A stretch of DNA of 64,000 bases from Paenibacillus sp. FSL A5-0031 (GTDB lineage Bacteria > Bacillota > Bacilli > Paenibacillales > Paenibacillaceae). The stretch spans positions 1 to 64,000 of the forward strand of contig NZ_MRTD01000029.1 of the NCBI RefSeq assembly GCF_001956295.1, in the 5' to 3' direction. Shown in pieces: positions 61,701 through 64,000 of this stretch. The notes below the pieces were generated by a model. It did no database searches. It was not told the origin of the DNA and saw only the letters and a program-made list of their open reading frames with translations. The stretch's first letter is position 1. Each line of letters begins with the position of its first letter. Both the position numbers and the translations under genes were made by a program.

Positions 61701-63022
61701 CCTATTCCATTGGTGTAGTAGCCATTACTAAAAATGAGGATGAGATAATCGAAAAGTCCGAAATGACAAAACTAGAGGCAAAAACATTAGATTACACGGC
61801 TCCGCCAGAGTCGTCATCTGGGAACCCGCAAGCGGTCAAAGATAAAAATGAGCTTGATTCCAACGTTACGAAATCCGGCGGCAAGTGGACCGTTACGATT
61901 TTGAAAGATGCGGCTATTCAAACGATTGGAGCGGCTAGCTCCGCCGAGCTAAAAGTGACTGTCGGCAACGATGCAGCCCAAGTGGATATCATCCTTCCTA
62001 AGGAAGTTATTGCAGCACTTGCCAGCAAAAACGAAAAGGCGAATTTGTCCATCATCTGGAACGGAGTTACCTATGTCATTCCAGCCCATGCGATTCACCT
62101 AAAATCAGATATCAAAATTTCGATTGCTCCACCGACTGCGAGCGAAGCAGCTGCAATAGAACAATTGGCGAAAAAGAATGGCTATACACTAAAAGTTTCG
62201 TCGCTTGACTTTAAGATTTATAAGCTGACAGCTGACAACAAATATGAGGAAGTCACTGATTTTGGCCAGTCCGTTTTCACCCGTATTTATCAATTGAATG
62301 CTAAAGCTATAGAGACGAATCGTGCAAACGGCGTTGTTTACTTGCCTGGCACAAATGAATTCCGTCCACTCCATACGGTGTTCAAAAAAGACGATAAAGG
62401 CGGAGTTACCGCTCATCTGGTCAGCAATGGCAACAGCATTTATACCATTGTCGAATCCAGCTTCCTTTTCAAAGACGTGACGGCTGAATGGAACAAAAAC
62501 CATATCGAGCGTGCAGCAGCCAAATTAATCGTTTTTGGACAATCGATTGAACAATTCGGAGGAAACACGATCATTACTAGGGCCGAATTTATTTCCATGA
62601 TCAGCAGAGGCCTCGGCATCGTTCCAAAAGTAGAAGGCGCTCCATTTGATGATGTAGCGGCAGATTCCAAATATGCTGGAGATATTGCACTAGCTAAGGA
62701 ATTAGGTATCATTACTGGCAAGAGCGAGCAGCTTTTTGATCCGAACGGTACGATTACTCGTCAGGACATGGCAGTCATTTTGGCAAAAGTGATGAAGCTG
62801 ATTGATCGTACGGCAGACGGTGACGCAGCGCTGCTTGAGTCTTTCCGTGATCAAGCTTCTATATCTTCCTATGCTAAAACTTCCGTTGCACTATTAGTTA
62901 AAGAGCAAATTTTGCAAGGCGTATCCGAAACGAAGTTTGATCCTCAGTCGAAAGTGACGAAAGCGCAGGCAGTCGTAGCCGTGATGAGATTGCTTGATGA
63001 TTTGGGATTAGCGAGCAAATAA
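58757..63022 (+). CDS. S-layer-anchored GH18 chitinase with FN3 domains
   Basis: I start at the ATG at 58757 beneath AGAGGTGAT; a GTG follows directly and may be the real start. The product of about 1420 residues has a signal peptide, about four FN3-like domains (to about residue 440), and a GH18 catalytic domain (about 445-840) with the active-site DxxDxDxE motif intact in MDGLDIDWEYP and the MSYDYSGSW and GVMTWDISGD segments. Two more FN3 domains follow, then a mixed domain of unknown type (about 1025-1235) and three C-terminal SLH motifs. It should cleave chitin at the cell surface while bound to secondary wall polymers. It is a single gene with its own terminator. Confidence 0.92.
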   Translation: MVNIFARNKGMKFVIMFMCLALLVSPFLDTTTAYGNEAALPAVNEAARAVTDAVYEAAPPVPQNLTVVTDSITATSAQLKWDVHPEQADVDVWYYVAPDPANPTKEDVNNYLATGKGGSVELQNLQPNTTYKLYTTWYKRPYTRVLRSNYVEFTTLAGEPSNEPTGNPGPSNLSIVNVTHNTVTVTFDPAHKLDDYWVWNPDNPPLNKDPYSGFTQVGGSTIGGLKEETKYTFFLGPNGTQYANLTDKQKSNSITFTTPKDTSEYKEQPLTPPQYLKVSDITSSNITFKWTGSPDANGYDFYVNGGWKGGIWNGSDTFIYTFPEGGLTAGSIYKFMVGAQNGASGKDPVNGPPLEIKWGELAAPLDLQVITANRTTASLGWAPTSGATSYDIYEAGKLIGSSDSNRYVANGLTEGKSYSFTVAAKNALWKSAASSAATTIPGADYTNFTYYGSWFSYDNNRQYFPEDIDVSQLTHLNYAFSDICWRKVGSNGAACQNKDIPLQANYVFDGELVLGDQKVDIEQLAAFNKIKNNNPELKLMASVGGWTFSNHFSDMAASEVTRRTFANSVVKYLRTYKMDGLDIDWEYPVEGGESDNINRPEDKQNFTLLMQTVRAALDAAGSIDGKYYLLTIASGQGDDFVVNADFANSVQYLDMINIMSYDYSGSWELRAFHNSPLYQDPNNVRASAKRNNVRGALLGHLNGGVPAFKLNMGVPYYGIGWKGCSANGEYQNCTSIPYGSWESGKFDFAEVENNMIDQNGYTRYWNEHSKVAYVYNSETGMFITYNDQTSMMYSTSLVKTLDLAGVMTWDISGDRNKTLSTQLISDLPIDGKVNENALAAPQNVTKLSADKQSFEIKWDAVQGAAGYEVFVNAIFTGYTANTQFKADKLNLGSDYTVTVLSIRKDGNIITEVSPASSALVVSTAGVISPAHLTVTSSTYDAISVQWTASPKADGYDVYLGDKLVVSTTATNYTFTQLTHSTTYSIGVVAITKNEDEIIEKSEMTKLEAKTLDYTAPPESSSGNPQAVKDKNELDSNVTKSGGKWTVTILKDAAIQTIGAASSAELKVTVGNDAAQVDIILPKEVIAALASKNEKANLSIIWNGVTYVIPAHAIHLKSDIKISIAPPTASEAAAIEQLAKKNGYTLKVSSLDFKIYKLTADNKYEEVTDFGQSVFTRIYQLNAKAIETNRANGVVYLPGTNEFRPLHTVFKKDDKGGVTAHLVSNGNSIYTIVESSFLFKDVTAEWNKNHIERAAAKLIVFGQSIEQFGGNTIITRAEFISMISRGLGIVPKVEGAPFDDVAADSKYAGDIALAKELGIITGKSEQLFDPNGTITRQDMAVILAKVMKLIDRTADGDAALLESFRDQASISSYAKTSVALLVKEQILQGVSETKFDPQSKVTKAQAVVAVMRLLDDLGLASK

Positions 63023-63038
63023 CCTAGATTTAAAATGC

Positions 63039-63080
63039 AAAAGAGGGACGGCGCAGTTTGAACTGCTCCGTCCCTCTTCT
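63039..63080 (+). terminator. Bidirectional Rho-independent terminator
   Basis: AAGAGGGACGG and CCGTCCCTCTT with an inner GCAGTT/AACTGC pair and one mismatch, flanked by AAAA and TTCTATT. It lies between convergent genes ending at 63022 and 63082. Confidence 0.8.
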
Positions 63081-63081
63081 A

Positions 63082-63639
63082 TTACTGTGCTGTCTGAAAC
63101 TTCTCGTATAAATTAAATTCCCCCATCTCATTGGAGGATAAACCTTTATGTTCATAACCGCAGCTTAGGTAGAATGCATTGAGCCTCGGATTATTCGCAA
63201 TACAGTCCAGCCGAATACGGTCTTTTCCCTCAAAATGAATACCTGAACCTGCCCAATCCACAATGGCCTCACCTAAGTTTTTGCCTGCAACCTCACGGTT
63301 AATGTTAAGTCGATGCAGATAGATGGACTGTTCATGCCCCTCTTCTCCCCATAACTCGCGATCCCAAGCACTTGCATGCTGCATGAGCATGACCATTCCT
63401 GCCAAACGATTTTCTTGCCTAAATAGGTATACCTCGCCGCGTTTAATTGCCTCCGGTGTCTGATGAGAATCCTCACCCTTCAGCAAGCCGCTCCACTGCG
63501 TAGAGCCTTTGCTCTTTAACCATTCAGCTGTTTGGATGAGAAGCTGCAATACAGCTTCCGTATCCTCTGGTTTTGCTTGATATACTTTGATATCCGGTTG
63601 AATGACGCCAATATGATCCGTGCGTGTAAATATAGACAT
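63082..63639 (-). CDS. GNAT-family N-acetyltransferase
   Basis: The 185-residue protein has the GNAT layout: N-terminal VYQAKPEDTEAVLQLLI, central VYLFRQENRLAGMVMLMQ, the LHRLNINREVAGKNLGEAIVDWA acetyl-CoA region, and IRLDCIANNPRLNAFYLSCGY, the typical late strand-helix. The ATG follows GGAGGT. The acceptor is unknown. It is convergent with the chitinase gene. Confidence 0.88.
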   Translation of the reverse strand: MSIFTRTDHIGVIQPDIKVYQAKPEDTEAVLQLLIQTAEWLKSKGSTQWSGLLKGEDSHQTPEAIKRGEVYLFRQENRLAGMVMLMQHASAWDRELWGEEGHEQSIYLHRLNINREVAGKNLGEAIVDWAGSGIHFEGKDRIRLDCIANNPRLNAFYLSCGYEHKGLSSNEMGEFNLYEKFQTAQ

Positions 63640-63953
63640 GTTGATTAACCTCCATATAATAGGTCCTTCTATTATAACCCTTCTCGTCTTATTTCAGCTA
63701 TGTCATCCGGCTTTCTTCAGCTTCTTTTCCATTGACAGATACCTTCTTCCAATCTAACCTTTGCTAGCCTAGTCAGCGCCTTCTCATTTAGTACATCACA
63801 TGCAGAAAAACTTCCTTTATATTTAAACATTTCACAGATATTTTATTAAAATTTTATAAAGATCAAACATTGGAGTCACTATAAAAGTAAGAATTGCGGC
63901 ATTAAGTACATGCGTTCCTAAAATTGATAGTTTAAGGTGAGAGAATAAATGAA
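63640..63953. other. Gene-free stretch at the right end
   Basis: A/T-rich sequence with no convincing ORF, repeat or hairpin. It presumably contains the promoter of the acetyltransferase (minus) and of whatever begins at the right edge (plus). Confidence 0.5.
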
Positions 63954-64000
63954 GTGAACCAGAAGAAAAAATCATGTGCTTATAGAGCTGCTTCGGTGTC
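63954..64000 (+). CDS. Possible start of a gene cut off by the window edge
   Basis: A GTG at 63954 opens a frame (MNQKKKSCAYRAASV) that continues to the edge, preceded by AAGGTGAGAG about 12 bases upstream. The basic N-terminus could be a signal-peptide start. Only 15 codons are visible, so this is weak. Confidence 0.3.
   Translation, partial: MNQKKKSCAYRAASV

Overview
The window looks like chromosomal DNA of a Paenibacillus-type member of the Bacillales. The evidence is the 5' end of a 16S rRNA gene on the minus strand at the left edge, strong AGGAGG-type ribosome binding sites, two S-layer-homology (SLH) surface proteins, YesM/YesN-type two-component regulators beside sugar ABC transporters, and Fur-box and ARG-box operators of Gram-positive type. 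I see no insertion sequence, prophage, tRNA or CRISPR array. Most genes are on the minus strand.

Layout. 1-500: 16S rRNA 5' end, its leader and promoter. 0.5-3.5 kb: a dGTPase-like HD hydrolase, a divergent stand-alone guanylate kinase-like gene, and a carbamoyltransferase behind a double ARG-box operator. 3.7-20.6 kb: a giant cell-surface protein of about 4580 residues (SLH, beta-rich domain, about 23 beta-sandwich repeats, then about 1900 residues of alpha-helical repeats), preceded by a two-component pair whose response regulator has a SARP/BTAD output. 20.7-24.2 kb: NERD-helicase, a membrane/SHOCT protein, a MazG-like pyrophosphohydrolase. 24.2-28.4 kb: a siderophore-uptake operon in which an AraC regulator and a lipoprotein binding protein form one open frame, with a promoter and Fur box buried inside it. 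28.5-32.8 kb: a 12-TM transporter-like protein fused to HEAT repeats and two cyclic-nucleotide-binding domains, and a small membrane protein. 32.85-34.3 kb: a gene-free array of direct repeats. 34.4-41.6 kb: a saccharide-type ABC transporter with its YesM/YesN pair; identical direct-repeat operators lie before the binding-protein gene and before the permease genes. 41.8-42.6 kb: DUF5412-like gene and a second repeat pair. 42.6-49.2 kb: a maltodextrin-like ABC operon with a debranching enzyme, divergent from a LacI regulator, with two operators between them. 49.3-58.3 kb: methyltransferase and deacetylase pair, glycerophosphodiesterase, MacB-type ABC exporter, DEAD-box helicase, acetyltransferase, small proteins and a SprT/YgjP-like protease. 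58.7-63.6 kb: a GH18 chitinase with FN3 and SLH domains, then a convergent acetyltransferase.

The common theme is capture of polymers, sugars and iron at the cell surface under dedicated sensory control. All three uptake systems lack their own ATPase gene here and would need a shared ATPase encoded elsewhere. The strongest candidates for undescribed biology are the giant SLH protein with its SARP-type two-component pair, the AraC/siderophore-binding-protein fusion, the transporter-HEAT-cNMP fusion, and the intergenic repeat array at 33-34 kb.
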